Assembly (NCBI GenBank): GCA_948567375.1
Contig: OX419759.1
Span: 42,633,493-42,697,492 of the forward strand
Reading direction: 5' to 3'
DNA length: 64,000 nt
From: Lunularia cruciata
Lineage: Eukaryota; Streptophyta; Marchantiopsida; Lunulariales; Lunulariaceae
The notes under the pieces are model-generated. The model searched no databases. It had not been told where the DNA came from and saw nothing but the letters and a program-made list of their open reading frames with translations. Shown here in pieces: positions 14,801 to 26,935 of this stretch (position 1 is its first letter; the number at the start of each line of letters is the position of its first letter). The translations under genes and the position numbers were made by a program.

Positions 14801-14920
14801 CCCTAAAATGAAACCCGCTTGAGGAGCTAATGACTCACACGACTTGATCGGTATTTCTAAAATGGTCAACAAAGGGATTGAGGAAGTGTGCATAATCCCA
14901 AGTGTCATTGTTGTTGACAT
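11850..14920 (-). mobile_element. LINE-type non-LTR retrotransposon, reverse transcriptase relic
   Basis: Read on the minus strand from about 14,920 down, the pieces follow the order of a LINE-like reverse transcriptase. A VPSSRGLSGMAYELL block and an ARGDIP block lie at 14284-13970. GPLFAMAHFRD, THIVGP and LIGLRVKVSKCKAW lie at 13747-13471. LGVPIGTEDFV is near 12,610, and AFLSSCVLFAP and SSIPQATRAF form the end. Many stops and frameshifts break it. At the catalytic site, where an ADD triad is expected before THIVGP, the frame reads FPTGPTHIVGP, so both aspartates are gone. The element is split by the solo LTR at 12685-13470. It is inactive and much older than that LTR. Confidence 0.82.
12680..13475 (+). 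mobile_element. Solo LTR (family A, copy 1) with target-site duplication
   Basis: The LTR proper is 12685-13470 (786 bp). It begins TGTAATAC and ends AATATTACA, and is flanked by GAGGG (12680-12684) and AAGGG (13471-13475), a 5-bp target duplication with one change. Removing it with one duplication restores an open minus-strand reading frame across the LINE reverse transcriptase (…STLGIP + NLELPKG…), which fixes both ends. A TATA-like block 'atgtaataaag' near 13,360 and the following sequence suggest plus-strand sense. No internal retrotransposon sequence is attached. It contains two copies of a ~150-bp internal repeat. Confidence 0.93.
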
Positions 14921-16684
14921 GGTTGCTTACCTCACGTGAGCATCCCGAGTGGTCCAATCATAGTCCTTGTGTATCCTTCCCACGTGTTTTTACCCCTTAC
15001 GAGGTAAAGTGTTGGTGATACATTGAGCATGGTGTATCTCGAGCCGCTCTAGGCAGTCCCACATGGGAAACTGTTGCCACAACTAGCACAAGAATAATGA
15101 TAATAACACACTATAATCCTCTCCATCTTTTCACATACCTACAAAACCACAACCCCACAAATCCCACTCACATGAGTAAATATTATCCCTCCAAACCCTA
15201 AAAACTATCAACTCTCTTAATTTTCAATTGTCATCTCTAAAATTTTCAAACCAAGTTCTCATGGAACTGTAGCATGAATACCAAGAAAATAAATTTGAAA
15301 ATTCCCAACCCATCACTAGCAATGTGTAATAATCACTCTAAACACTAAAAAACGTAAAAATCTTCATAAATTTCTACTCAATTATCCATAGTCTTCAATC
15401 TAGGTACCAATGAATCCAAAATTGAAAAATGAACAAAAAATAAACTCTTCACTCAAGTGCTATATGCTAGAGAGCCCTTAGAAAATGTATATCTTTCCTC
15501 TCACATCTCTCTCTTTTTTCTCTCCCATCTCCACCCTCTCACGAACTAAACTCTCCCGAATCCAAATCCCAAACTGAATTGAACTCTCTTAAATCCGAAT
15601 CCCAAATTCTTCAAACTTGGGATACAGTCTTTGAATTGAAAATGAATGATGAGTGACGGAAGTAGTTTCCCCTTTAATGCTTCCTTATGTGTGACTATGA
15701 TTCATGGTTTAGTGTGGACCGTTATCGATGCAAGCAAGCATTCTTAAAATGGAGGACAATTTCATGGGCAGAAAGCATTAGTAAAATGTATGAGAGTTTA
15801 CATGGGTGGGTAATTGTTTATATTTTTGGATAGCTGTGAGGCAATTCCTCAAAAAAGAAGGAGGAATCAAAGCCAAAAGGCTTGTGAAGGAAATAAGAAA
15901 ATGTGTAGAGAAAAGGATTGTAAAGAAGGAAGAGGACATGGACTAAAATATTCTAGAATGGAAATGGGATAAATATAATTGGACACAAAATTTGTAGCAA
16001 TGATAAATTTGCACTCTATGAAGATCTTATCATTATGAAATGGTGAGATTTCTTACACTTGCTACTATATTTGGCCACAAGGAGTGCAACAGTTTGCATT
16101 ATAGAATTTATACATTGTTTCTTTAGAGATCTTGACACATCCACATTTAGCAAATTAATTTGGATAGAATTATAATCCTTTCATAATTCCTTGAGTTGAT
16201 TAGAGAGCACAAAATGTTTAGAAATGACTCTTGGAGGATTCAAACACCCGTCTAGCTACAGCTTGCAATAACACTCACCAAGTTTAGACACAATCAGAAA
16301 TGGAGCATATGTGACTAGGCATACGAGGTTATGTCCATCAATGCTAGTTCAACTATCAATTATAAAGAAAGAGTCATTAGGGAGGTTTTAGGAATAGTTT
16401 TATGAAGCTTTATATATTTTCATATAGATTGTTATGAAGCATTGACTAAATTGGTCCGGGGTGCGGCACGGGGATGAAAAGATACTGCTATGGAGTTCTG
16501 GTCAAGTTCCTTATTATTAGCAAACTGCATATGAGGTGGTTCGTAGGAAATAAGGAATATGGAGTTTTCCGTTATGACTCCATAATGCATTAATAATATA
16601 TTAGGGTTCATAATTTAGGTTAGGGTGAATGAGGTGGCCCAATGAAGCAAGTGGCAGCCAAAAAAGGTGTGATAATTATAGGTA
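14921..16684. other. Unassigned, transposon-like AT-rich DNA
   Basis: No open frame with a recognisable domain is seen. The stretch lies between the LINE relic and the Harbinger relic and is probably decayed repeat sequence. I could not define terminal repeats or element ends. Confidence 0.4.
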
Positions 16685-16900
16685 ATGAATTGTGCAAGGA
16701 GGACTAGCAAGACAAGATTGAGAAAATTGATTAAAATAGGTGATGTATGAGAACTCAAATGAATTGCATGAGTAGGATGAGAACACATTGCACGAGGAGG
16801 ACAAGTGGGATGAGAACAAGAAAATTGAGCGGGACAAGGGCGCATTGCACAAGGAGGACAAGCAGGACAAGAACAGGAAAGTTGACCATGTTGCATGAAG
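16685..16900. repeat. Imperfect short tandem repeat (~57 bp)
   Basis: The block 'attgcac(g/a)aggaggacaag' occurs at about 16787 and 16844 (57 bp apart), with weaker versions near 16688 and 16761. Each is followed by a gagaacaagaaaattga-like segment. The Cys/Pro-rich minus-strand open frames here are by-products of this repeat. Confidence 0.65.
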
Positions 16901-17284
16901 ATTAGGGTGGGTTGTGTGAAGGTAGGAAGGGGGAGTCAATTTAGTTTGAAGTGTTATCTAAAATTTTCAATTTCGCCATGTAAAAATTCCATTTTCAACT
17001 AGTACAAGTTGCAAAATAAATTTCTTATCTTGTGAGCTTGTTAATTGCACAAAGAACAAAGTATTGAAGTGAGAAGAGTAGAGCATGTCAACCAAGTGTT
17101 ACTTTTATGTGAATTATGAATCAAGTTGTTAGTTTTGGTGATCAAGGAGAATAGAGCAAGGAGGACTAAGTTAAGTATAACATACAAGGAGAATAAAGTG
17201 AGGAGGAGATAACATGCCTAGAGGGAGCATGGAGAATTAACTAGAAATATTAGGAAATGTATACAATGGATTATAAAGTTAGAT

Positions 17285-18493
17285 TTGGAGATCTCAGAGG
17301 AAAGATTAAAAGATGAAGATGAATATGGAGAAGTATATTTAGAGATGCTAGAATTATTGATTAGCGGGTGGGAGTATGCTCATACGCATAGATACTTGGA
17401 ACCTCAAGTTATTTATCCTTGGAGTCAAGGATATGTGATAAATTATTTTAGAAATCTAGATGTGAAGGCCTTTTGCTAGTTTACTAGAATGGATGTTCAT
17501 TCCTTTTCAACATTAGTAGATTAGGTAAAAGTACACAATGTTTTCAAAAATAGCTACCAACGAGAGCAAACACCTATGTGAATCCAAGTAGCTCTAGCTT
17601 TGGATAGATTTGGGCATCACGGTAATTGAGCTTGTGTTGCAAGAGGGTTAAACATTTAGGGCATTAGTGTAGGTTCAACAATTTTCTTTACAGATGGAGT
17701 CACAACTGCAATATTAGATTTGATGAGGAGTCAAGTTGCATGGCCTGAGTATGAGGAGAGGAAGAGAATATCTGATATTTTTGCCCTGAAAGATTTCCCT
17801 AGTTGTGTTGGTTTGGTAGATGGAACATTGTTTCCTCTTGCAACTTGACCCACCATGGATGGAGAAATCTATTCCAGCAGAAAGGGTATTTCATGTTCCA
17901 TAAATGGCCAAGTGATTTGTATATTTTAAAGGAGAATTATGCATTTTACAGGAGGTAAGTATTCTATATTATATTTTGTTCTTTTGTTCAGTTTTTGTGG
18001 TACTCTTTGTACATTAGTAAGATTTTATTAAAGGTTATATCTGATTTGTTAATTTGCAAGAATGCCAAGGTCATGTCACAACATGACTTGTTTGAAAAAA
18101 TCATCACTATGGAATGATTTGAACTAGAGAGAGAGGTGTCATAGTTTTGAGGCCAAAGAGTACCTTTTAGGGGATTCAAGTAATATACCCATGTATCACC
18201 TAGTCCACACTTTCAAGCATGCCCAAATTGAGTACAAGAAAGAGTTCAACAAATATTTTGCAAAGGCAAGGGTGATAAATGAGCATTGTATAGGAGTATT
18301 GAAAGCTAGAAGGTATTCTCTTTGTGAGCTCAGAGTGCAACTTAAAGACAATAGTAGAAATGCATATTCGTTGAAGTGGGTTCTGGTTTGTATTATTTTG
18401 CATATCTTTTTAATCAATAGGTCCAAGTTTTGGTCAGAAGACAATGGAGGATTTATTGAAGAAAGTCAAATAGATTCAAATTTGTCTTTTTAA
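17285..18493 (+). pseudogene. PIF/Harbinger-type DDE transposase relic
   Basis: The translated pieces read in the order of HARBI1-like plant transposases: VALALDRFGHHGN, AWPEYEERKRIS, CVGLVDGTLFPL, GEIYSSRKG, then SSLWNDLN, KEYLLGDSS, KARVINEHCIGVLKARR and VCIILHIFL. All three catalytic acids can be placed: D at 17819-17821 (LVDGT), D at 18173-18175 (LLGDS) and E at 18281-18283 (NEHCIG). Several stop codons interrupt the frame (for example near 17479, 17520 and 17848), plus an inserted AT-rich segment around 17,955-18,060. Only the C-terminal third (18191-18493) is open. I could not find terminal inverted repeats. Inactive. Confidence 0.85.
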
Positions 18494-18774
18494 TGGAATA
18501 GAGCTAGGTCAAGAAGAAAGTAGGTCAAGGGTGATGTAACAATTCCTTGCTCACCATGTTGACAATATCCTAGAATGAAATGACATTATGTTTCTTTGTA
18601 ATAAAAATATCATTTATCAAATTCTTCATATAAAAAATATGTAATATCTTGTTGTTGTAAGAATCTCGTATCTTGTTTACACTATTTTTTCCATAGCTTA
18701 TCCAAAATTTCATATGTTACCTGCCTCGACACAAACACCACCAAGTTTAAAAATTGCAAAGAATGCGCTTGGTG

Positions 18775-19030
18775 ATGCTAGGTGATACAAAGAGTCTGAA
18801 TGGCACTGGGTGACGCCAGCTGATGCTCACCCGAAGATGTTAGGTGACACAAAGAGTCTAGATAGATCTAGGTGACGCTTGCTAACTCTCACCTAGAGAC
18901 ATTGGGTGATGCCAAGAGTCCAGAGGGCATTGGGTGATGCCAGCCAATGCTTGCTCAAAGATGTTGGGTGACATCAAGAGTCCGGATGGTATTGGGTGAC
19001 GCTTGCTCGTAGATGCTAGTAGGCGTTAAG
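18775..19030. repeat. Minisatellite, 62-bp unit, four copies
   Basis: The marker 'agagtc' recurs at 18791, 18853, 18915 and 18977, exactly 62 bp apart, each time within a 'ggtgacnccaagagtc…ctgggtgacgcnngc' context. Copies are diverged by many substitutions, so the array is old. No coding function is apparent. Confidence 0.85.
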
Positions 19031-20750
19031 AGCTGCCAACCACATTTGGGTTTAGAGTTGGCACCCCGTAGCGCTCATCTTCGCTCAAAGGTGCCCATCT
19101 TGTTGGTACATGATGGCATTGGAAGGCACCTGGAGACACAAATTTTGTGAATAATGGTTGGGTGTGGGTGGGTGTGCCGGTTGGTGATGTAGAGTGCTGC
19201 ATGTTGCTATTAATTAATGCTCAAGATTCTATATTTTTCTTGTCAGATTTGGGTTAAGTCCTCTTGAATTTGTGTTAAGTCTTCTTGAAATTCAAATATG
19301 AGTACATTTTATAGATATATTTTGTCATGTTGGACCCTATATAAACCCCTCCCCTTGCTTATAAGTCTCAAATTGACTAGAAGTTTGGAGAGGTTTCAGT
19401 GAGGAAATTTTGCACATCAAATTTTTGCACATTCGTGATTTTGCAATTTCCAAAGTTTCCAAAGGGTGTACTTGTTTGTAGGCAGTTTCTAGGCTGAACA
19501 AGGATGTTTGAGAGCGATGAGGTTTGAGATAGATTTACATTTTGAGACATTAGGACCAAATTGAGAGCATATTTTGAAAGTGAGCAAAAACTAAGTGGAA
19601 ATTGAGCATATTTTGTAACTGAGTAGAAGGAGAAGAGAGGGTTTAGGACAGAGTAGAAGAGTTTTTTGGAACCATTTTGAGAAGAGAAGTAGTTTTTAAA
19701 CAAAGAGCAAAGAGCCCAATAATTGCAAGCAGTCAAATTAATTTGAATTTCACTCATTCTCCATGGTAGGAGTTTAGGGTTACGAGAAGATTGTTGACGG
19801 TGAAGACATGAGGAATATGAAAGAAGGAGATTGTCTGATTGGATTTCACACCATTCAACACCCAAGCAACTTCATCAAATGGTGTTGGATCAGTAAGCAT
19901 CAAATTCAAACTTCATTGGCTAGAATCAAGGAGGTCAATCTTGATGTACTTGGCCTCAAAATCACATTTGGCCTGCATTACCCATGTCTTGAGGTATTTC
20001 CAAGTTTCTCCAAATTTTCTCAAGTTATGTAAGCAGATTTCACTTTCCTAGTCTCAATGTCTAGTACCTACGGATGTCATCCAACACCACCTAGGTCTAT
20101 CCCACAATGCCTCCCTGCACCGCCCCATGCCACCCTGTGTTGATGAGTGCCAACACGCTAAACCCTAAACCTTGCAATGTTGACAAGTGATATTGGCACC
20201 ACCTCCATGATTTTGTATGTTTTGATGTCCAATAGTGGCACCCAATGCTGCTGCTCCTGCCCCATAATCCCGACCTGTGGCACTAGCATTGCCCTACCTT
20301 GCATCCGGTTGCATCGTAGCACCTGTCTGCCAATGTCGGCAGGCATTGCCCCATAGCAATTTAACTATTTTCCTATCTTGAAGTAGTGACCAATGCCATT
20401 GGGCATCTTTTTTCCTATTGGGGGCATCTTCAAGTGGCCACCAACAGCATCAGGGATCAGTATTGAAAGCTTAAGTTTTTGTGCTTTGTGCTTTTTCCAG
20501 TTTCATCCATGTATTGAGTTTGTAAGTTCTTGGGACAAGAATTCATGCACCGGTTTGGTCAAGGGGAGGCAATTTCAATTGAATGTGGAATGTAGTTAGA
20601 GAAGCACTTGTAATTCCAAGGAAGAGGACACCAAGGAGAAGAGTGATTCCTTACACAACTATTTCAGATTGGTTTTGCTAAAGACATAGGGTTGCAAAGA
20701 GGTCTTTGGCAAGGCAATGTATGTATCCTACTTTCAAGGCTTTCTTCTAG
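19031..20750. other. Retrotransposon-like non-coding DNA
   Basis: A TATA-like 'ctatataaacc' at about 19,336 is followed by leader-like sequence, as in an LTR promoter, but I could not find LTR ends or a primer-binding site. The open frame 19808-20032 (+) has no recognised domain. Nothing else can be assigned. Confidence 0.4.
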
Positions 20751-22940
20751 TTGATGGGTGCACTTGTGGCACCAACTATTTGGCCCAAGGTTGTACATGT
20801 GCATTTAGTTCTCAACACCAAGACAAAGTTGAGGAGACTTGGTATGGATGATTATGATTGGGGGGAGTTGGCATTTCAAGCTATCATTGCAGAGGTGGAT
20901 AGTTTGAAAAGCCAATTGAGGAGACCTAAGGGATGCAAGTTCAAAGTCACTTTCCTTGGGTAGATACTCACTCACCTCTTTGTGGAGAGAGGTTTCATTC
21001 TTGAGGAGGAAGTGATGTACTTGAGTGATGGAGAGGAGGAGATTATATGCGATGAAGAGGATGATCATGATCATGATCATGATGATGCAGAGAGTGAGGA
21101 TGAAGATAAGAGTGATGATGATGAGGAAGATGAGAGAGAGGATAAGGACAATGAGTGATTGCTTAGATTTGAGTTTTAGATTGCATATTTGTATTGCATA
21201 TTTTTATGTTATCATTGTTTGAAAATATACAAAGTTTTATTGTATATACACTAGATTTAATAAATGAGTTAATTTAAAATACCTTACTTAATGAACTTGT
21301 GTATTAGATTGATTGATTCAAAATTAAGGTTTACTTGATGGATGACTAAATGTACCACTTGTGAATTCATGTTCATCAGATTCATGTTGAGACACATGTT
21401 GGAGATAGCTCCTTCTCCCTCTTCTTCACCTTCGTCCCTTTCTTCATCTGTGGAGGGAGCACCTAATCTCTCACCCTTCAGAGTACCTTCATCCTCTTCT
21501 ATTGATATCACGTGTGTTTTAGATGATTGTGTTCAAGTGGCTGAGCATAAAAAGAGACTTATGGTTGAGCACAAGAGTAGATTGGGGAGTGTAGAGGAGT
21601 GAGAGAGACTTTTGGTTGAGCGTGAGTATATTGGAGGGTGTAGAGGAGCAAGAGAGACTTCTAGTTGAGCGTGAGAGTAGATTGGAGAGCTTTAAGGAGC
21701 AGGGTAGATTGTTAGTAGAGAGAGAGAAAGTCCTTTGTGAGCAAGAAGAGACTCTTGTTGCAAAGGAGAAGAGGCATCTAACCTTTATTACTTATGAGAT
21801 GGAGAGAGAGCAGAGATTAGCTGGCTTGGACTTGGACTTGGACACCCTAGGTGCAGCTGCCATGGTTGAGGGTTATAGGGTCTAGTTACAAAATCATGCA
21901 CAAGAGTTAGCATTTGTTATGGAGAGGTGCGAGAGTGCACATGTTCAAGTAGAGGAGAGTGAGAGTAGTCTAAGCTCATGTGAGAGCTCGTGTGGCTTAT
22001 CTTTGATCGAGACTTCATACTATTGCTTGTCAGACCCATACCCATAGTGAGATGCAGACCCAAACCGATGCCACCCATGTGATAGATGAGACCCTTGTGC
22101 TACCCGTAGTGTTATGACTTGAGAGACCCAAACTTTTGCTTCCCATTCCTTACCTCACAGTGTGGAGACTGAGGAGACTCAAACTTAGGGGACTCTGATT
22201 GAGTTTAGAGAGAGGCTTTGTTTATCAAGAGAGTATATTCTAGGTATTCTCTTCCAAGGCTTCTTGGGGAAGAAGATTAATGTTGTGGATATTACTTGTT
22301 TGGCATCATTATGGCTTCGTCGTGCTACTGGTTTTTGTGCATGGGAGAGTGGGATGACAAGGCATGGTTGGTGCTCTCACACATAATAAGGCCTATGGGT
22401 AGCACATCTTGGTGTTAGCCATTTCATCCAATTCTATTTGTTACACTTTGAGGTTATCTTGTGGATAGGTCTTACTCCGGATGGAGTGAGTAGTTGCTAT
22501 GGAGCATGTGGCAGAGGTCAAAACTCCCCAAAGGAATTCACACTAGGTCTTGCCTCATGGCCTGTTTGTGTTTTGCAGATATCTAGAGAGATTTTGAGTT
22601 TAGAGGACTTAGAGTTAGATCATATAAGCATCTCACTTCATTAGGTTTACCTCTTCAAGATCTATTGATCTTAGATAGTTATTCACTCTCTTATTATAGG
22701 AATCATCCACATGGTGCTATCCATCCTACCCACTTCCGTCCTTATAGGGTAGAGAGAGCATCATACAATTGGTCATTCAACCCTTTGATGAGGGCTTTGG
22801 ACAGATTTGTCCATGATGATAGGTCTATTGTTAGTTTGGTAGAAGAGGAATGGACATCCAGTAGGTTAAGTTCTTATAGTAGTGACCCATATTCTCTTCT
22901 TGCTAGTGGTATCAGGCATAGAGACTTGGATTAGAGCAAG
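20751..22940 (+). pseudogene. Decayed mobile-element-like coding stretch with coiled coil
   Basis: Several plus-strand pieces look like remnants of one protein-coding region. The first (20751-20963) contains a DYDWGELAFQAI block. It is followed by a strongly acidic run with HDHDHD and DEEDERED near 21,050-21,150. A Glu/Arg-rich coiled coil made of ~17-residue repeats (RLLVERESRL) lies at 21,550-21,880. A last piece at 22665-22934 includes NWSFNPLMRALDRFVHDD. Stops and frame changes separate them. The layout resembles plant-transposon accessory or gag-like proteins, but I do not recognise the family. The whole stretch may belong to a large decayed element. Confidence 0.45.
21553..21720 (+). 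repeat. 51-bp (17-codon) repeats encoding a coiled coil
   Basis: The marker 'agagactt' or its variant recurs at about 21553, 21604, 21653 and 21702, with 49-51 bp spacing. In frame, each unit gives a peptide of the type RLLVERESRLxSVEEQE. One 2-base length change breaks the shared reading frame between units. Confidence 0.7.
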
Positions 22941-23260
22941 TGGCTCCTTTGGTGGACATTGAGTCCATTTAGGATTCAACATCATGTATACCCTCGTAGA
23001 CTTGAGGATGTAGTAGGAGCACTTAGACACCATGTTGCATCTCCATCCTCTTCTTCACCTCCTTCTCCTTTACCATAGTGATAGGTTTTATTGGCTCCAC
23101 AATTATATACATATGGTGTACATTTATACACATCTTATGTCCATCTCATTTTCTCAACTTCTACCACTTGGGTTTTTCATTTCTCCTTGTCTAACCCTCT
23201 CATATCTATTTTCTATGTTTTGTATCATGTCTACCTTGTGCATCAAATTGGATGTCACTT

Positions 23261-23470
23261 GGTGCCTATGCACGCCACCCACATTGCACGTCATCCTTAA
23301 CCAAATTCTCCAAACTCAATGGACCTAGCGGCTTTGGGCACCTACGTGCACCATCGAGCATCCACCCTATCATTGATTTGTATCTTTGAGCACCTATGCA
23401 CGCCATCAAGCATCAACCCTATCAATAATTTGCTTCACTCAACACCTATGTGTGCCATTGAGCGTCGCCC
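23261..23470. repeat. 52-bp tandem repeat, three copies plus a diverged one
   Basis: 'cacctacg' or 'cacctatg' recurs at 23339, 23391 and 23443 (52-bp steps), followed each time by a 'gcaccatcgagcatc' type block. A diverged copy starts near 23261. The sequence between 22,940 and 24,090 otherwise shows no gene. Confidence 0.75.
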
Positions 23471-24089
23471 AAAACCCAGCTTGTGCCACTTGTTATTGGT
23501 GCAAACACGATAATGTGCAGCATTGGGCATCAATGGATGGTGACGAGCAGCAATAAGCAGTAGCTAGCACCGATGAGCAACAATCAACCAATTAGAGACA
23601 TAGAGACAGAGTCTTAATCAAGTTTCTTAAAACTCATCTTTTTTTATAATCATCCTTAGGTTACATTTTGGTATCCTATTCAGTATCACTAGAGTATGAT
23701 TGATTTAGATGAGGATGCTTAACTTGAGTGAGCACTTTGAAATATTTACTTATTTCCTCGAGATTTTCTTGCCTGGAGGAGACTCATGTGATTTCATGAG
23801 TGTGTTTTGACTCTAAACTCTTCTCCTTGGATTTGTGTTTGTCTACCCTAGCTTTCCTTTTATTTGCACTCAATTTCTTCTCAATTTTAACTTTCATCTT
23901 CTTTGTCTCTAATCTAATTCTTGGCCTCCATTTTCATCATTGTTTTTCCTCTTTTCCTCATGTTGGTGGCTTGTTTTTCCTCATGTCGTAACCTCTCCCT
24001 AGATTTTATAGTATCTACCTTCAACATGGTAATTTTTGCTAAATAGTGAGACGATGACATACTAGGTGACAACCTTGATACCTTACTTG

Positions 24090-25060
24090 CTAATATTCCA
24101 CCTTTTCTTTCTTTGGGTCACGTTCCCCTTCTTGGTCAAGGAAATCACACTCAGATCCATCCCTTGTAGAAGTTAAAGGAGGTGGTGTAATGAAAGGTGA
24201 GTCCTCCATTGGTGCAACAAATGGTGACTCATCATCAAGTGATAGGGTTCTATTGTCCATGCCTACACTTTCCACCCCTTTGGTGTTTGGGACAAATTGG
24301 GAGCCCAAGCCCAAGAGCACCACCTCCAAAGGAGATAGGAATTGAGAGCACTCCTCTTCACCTTCACGGACTTCCTCCACGCCAACCTTGCTTGAATTGG
24401 GATTTAAATCTCCCAAACTTACCATAGCAGGTGGACTAATTTTTGCTTTGTTCCCGAACATGGCTTCCATTGTTGCAAAATGCGGGTACATTCCATTCAA
24501 TTTATCTTCTATAGTTCTCCACCCTTTGCCATATTCTTTCTCTGTGAGACCTTCTCCCCTATACTTGATCTTAAGCTCCCAAGCTTCTTTGTGTTATTTC
24601 ATGTACCTCAACCATTTCTTGTAAAGCCTGTCACTTGTCATACACGTAGGACATCCTTGCCCCTCCCTAATAAAAAATGTTGCCATGGTACTAAAAGCGG
24701 TCAATTTTTGGATGGGCTTTTTGCAATTCCCTCCATGAATTTGTGCAAAATGATCAAGGTCCTCCAAATAATCTAGTATTTGGCCACAATGGTGCATCAC
24801 CATGCAAAACCGTTCATCCTCCTTTGTTTTGCAAAGCATGGAAGAAGCCATCCTCAACAATTCTCCAAATTTCACTAACGGTCGTTCAGATTGCAAATCC
24901 AAAGGAGTCTATAGGTCTTGGATTTATGTCCAAAAGTGAGCTTTATGCCCTGCAACAAGGTACTTGATCTTGCATTGCAAAAATTTTGTTGCCCTTTTGG
25001 AGTAAAATTCTTCGACCCCAAATCAATTTCTTGGTTGCCGCAAGGCCGTGCAGATCATTT
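24090..25060 (-). pseudogene. Myb/SANT-like (trihelix-like) DNA-binding protein relic
   Basis: Minus-strand pieces at 24902-24594 and 24500-24090 read as one broken protein. The second contains GMYPHFATMEAMFGNKA, the HF..M..MFG-type end typical of Myb/SANT-like and trihelix domains, followed by an acidic low-complexity tail ending in KKEKVEY. The first piece has CPTCMTSDRLYKKW just before. An upstream piece near 24,960-25,050 reads EEFYSKRATKF. Proteins of this type accompany Harbinger transposases, and a transposase relic lies 6 kb away. That link is only a suggestion. Confidence 0.55.
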
Positions 25061-25680
25061 CCCACACCAGTGCAAAACTGGAAAATCTCCGTTTAGTTGA
25101 CCGACAGAAGGAGCATTTGCACTCAGGGATGGTGAATTTTAGTTTTGAGTTTAGAATTTGAATAGTTGAGAGCGGGCATTTTGGATTTTGGATCAGCAGA
25201 TAATCAAGACCAACTCACCCAACCACGTGTCCGAACTCTGAAGAAACCATGTCACCTCTTATGACCATCATTTATTAATATACTGCATTCCTAAACTTCC
25301 GAAACATTGCGCTTGAATTTTATAATGAGCGCAACTTGGACAAAATAACCCGTTACCGAATTTAAAGAGCTGTCATTTATTGTCATTTCATCTCGCTACA
25401 GAGTTCACTAAAATTAATTACAAATTTTAATATTTATCCCGCATACATCCGTCAATCTATTTCTGAAACCCCTATTGTGTCCATTGGGAAGGAGGTAATA
25501 TGGCCTAACCGGAATTGGCTCGGAAACTAGAAATGGGAAATATCCTCCGCGATCCATGCTATAATGATGCCCTAACAAACCTCTCCTTGATTATTAAGTT
25601 CTACCCGATTTACTAGAACTGAGAACTGAAACCTCGCTATTGTTTTCACAAGAGAAGTGGTGTCAATCGTTGTTTGTATG

Positions 25681-25735
25681 TACGGGTTGATGGGGATCCT
25701 TCTTGTCATCCTACGCAGTCGCCTTTTTCCTCTTG
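25681..25735 (-). repeat. Dispersed block R, copy 1
   Basis: On the minus strand this reads KKATA, stop, DDKKD before drifting. It shares the core 'tcctacgc(g/a)gtcgc' (plus strand) with the copies near 26.0, 28.8 and 33.0 kb, and the opposite-strand copy near 57.7 kb. Confidence 0.7.
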
Positions 25736-26000
25736 TACGTATACCTTTGAAATTTCAGCCAGTGCCATGAGATTGTCCCGTGAACTACATTGTCGACAAA
25801 CATGCTCCTTAATAGGTTGATAATATTCGCGCTACAAATGTCTTGCTGGGAAGACATACTTTCTCAACTTCGTTCTGGAAGCATTGATGTCTATTCCACC
25901 TAAGATCAAAACTCGTTCATGAACATTCCAAGCTAGTCCAGAGCAACATTGTATTAGTTCACATTCTAAACTTTTCGTTACACTCGGATAGCTGTTTGGG

Positions 26001-26093
26001 GCTTAGCCCCATGTTACCTTTTTTGTCTCTCCCTTGTACGGCTTGATGGGGTCTTCCCATCCTTCATTTTTCCTACGCGGTCGCTTTTATCTC
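26001..26093 (-). repeat. Dispersed block R, copy 2
   Basis: This copy includes both the core 'tcctacgcggtcgc' and the flanking 'gcttagcccc' block. Minus-strand reading: ATA, stop, then frame drift, then GNMGLSPKQ. It matches the copies at 33.0 and 57.7 kb over about 90 bp. Confidence 0.75.
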
Positions 26094-26935
26094 GATAGCT
26101 GTTTAAGGCACAGATGAATTAAAATGGTCTCATACCTCCTCCCAGAAGCCAATAAGAAATTCCCAAGATGAAAGAATTTTGTCTTCAGGCCTACGGTGAT
26201 AAGTGATGACGCTTGTTAAAATTTCAAGATGGATGTGCTAAAGAATGCAACTTACAGAACATATTCGATGACTTGCACTATAAACACAATGTGAAGTTTA
26301 TTCCACTCGTAAACTACTCCAGCAAGGTATCTTCTAAGACAAAGAAGCCAGCATTCGGTAATGCATGGACATACTTCATGTCTTCAGGTTCAAATTTTAA
26401 CTCCCACAATACCAAGAACTTGAAAACTAAAACTTCTTCGTAGGCTTCGACCTGTAGGCTGCGGGAGGTGATGGCTTTGAGAACAGAATGTACGAGTTCT
26501 AGAAGAAGTTGGTGTTCTCCCGACTTTTATCATGCTGACCGACATGTGTCTATTGTTCCTTTTAGGTCCTTATTGTAATCTTATAATACGCTGAATCCTC
26601 ATCCGTCTGCATGCCAGAAACATTCCTTCATGCCAACTGGCGCGGTTCTCATTGGACTTCCCATGATACAAAAGTCTTCACTCCGATTACTCCGATTCAA
26701 CTACCTACATATTGCTGATCTTTTTTGGGCTCGAAAACCCCAGATCAACTCTGGACAGCTCAAGGTTGCTTAAGAAGGCTAAGAGAGAAGGTATCTAGAA
26801 ACAAAGAACATTCTGGACAGAGGCAAATGAACTCAAACTGGAATTCATGAATTCTCGAACGATATGGGAGACACTGCTAGTAGTCTTGCAGCTCTGGAAC
26901 GGCACTGTTTCAATTCCAACCTTTAGGAAGAAGAT

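Noticed and set aside
14930-15080. Possible snRNA or LTR start ('gcttacctcacgtgagcatc…')
   Set aside because: Only a brief resemblance to a U1-like 5' end. No further snRNA landmarks or terminal repeats follow.
16615-16939. Cys/Pro-rich minus-strand open frames
   Set aside because: They arise from a short tandem repeat and change frame with the repeat. No known Cys-rich family matches.
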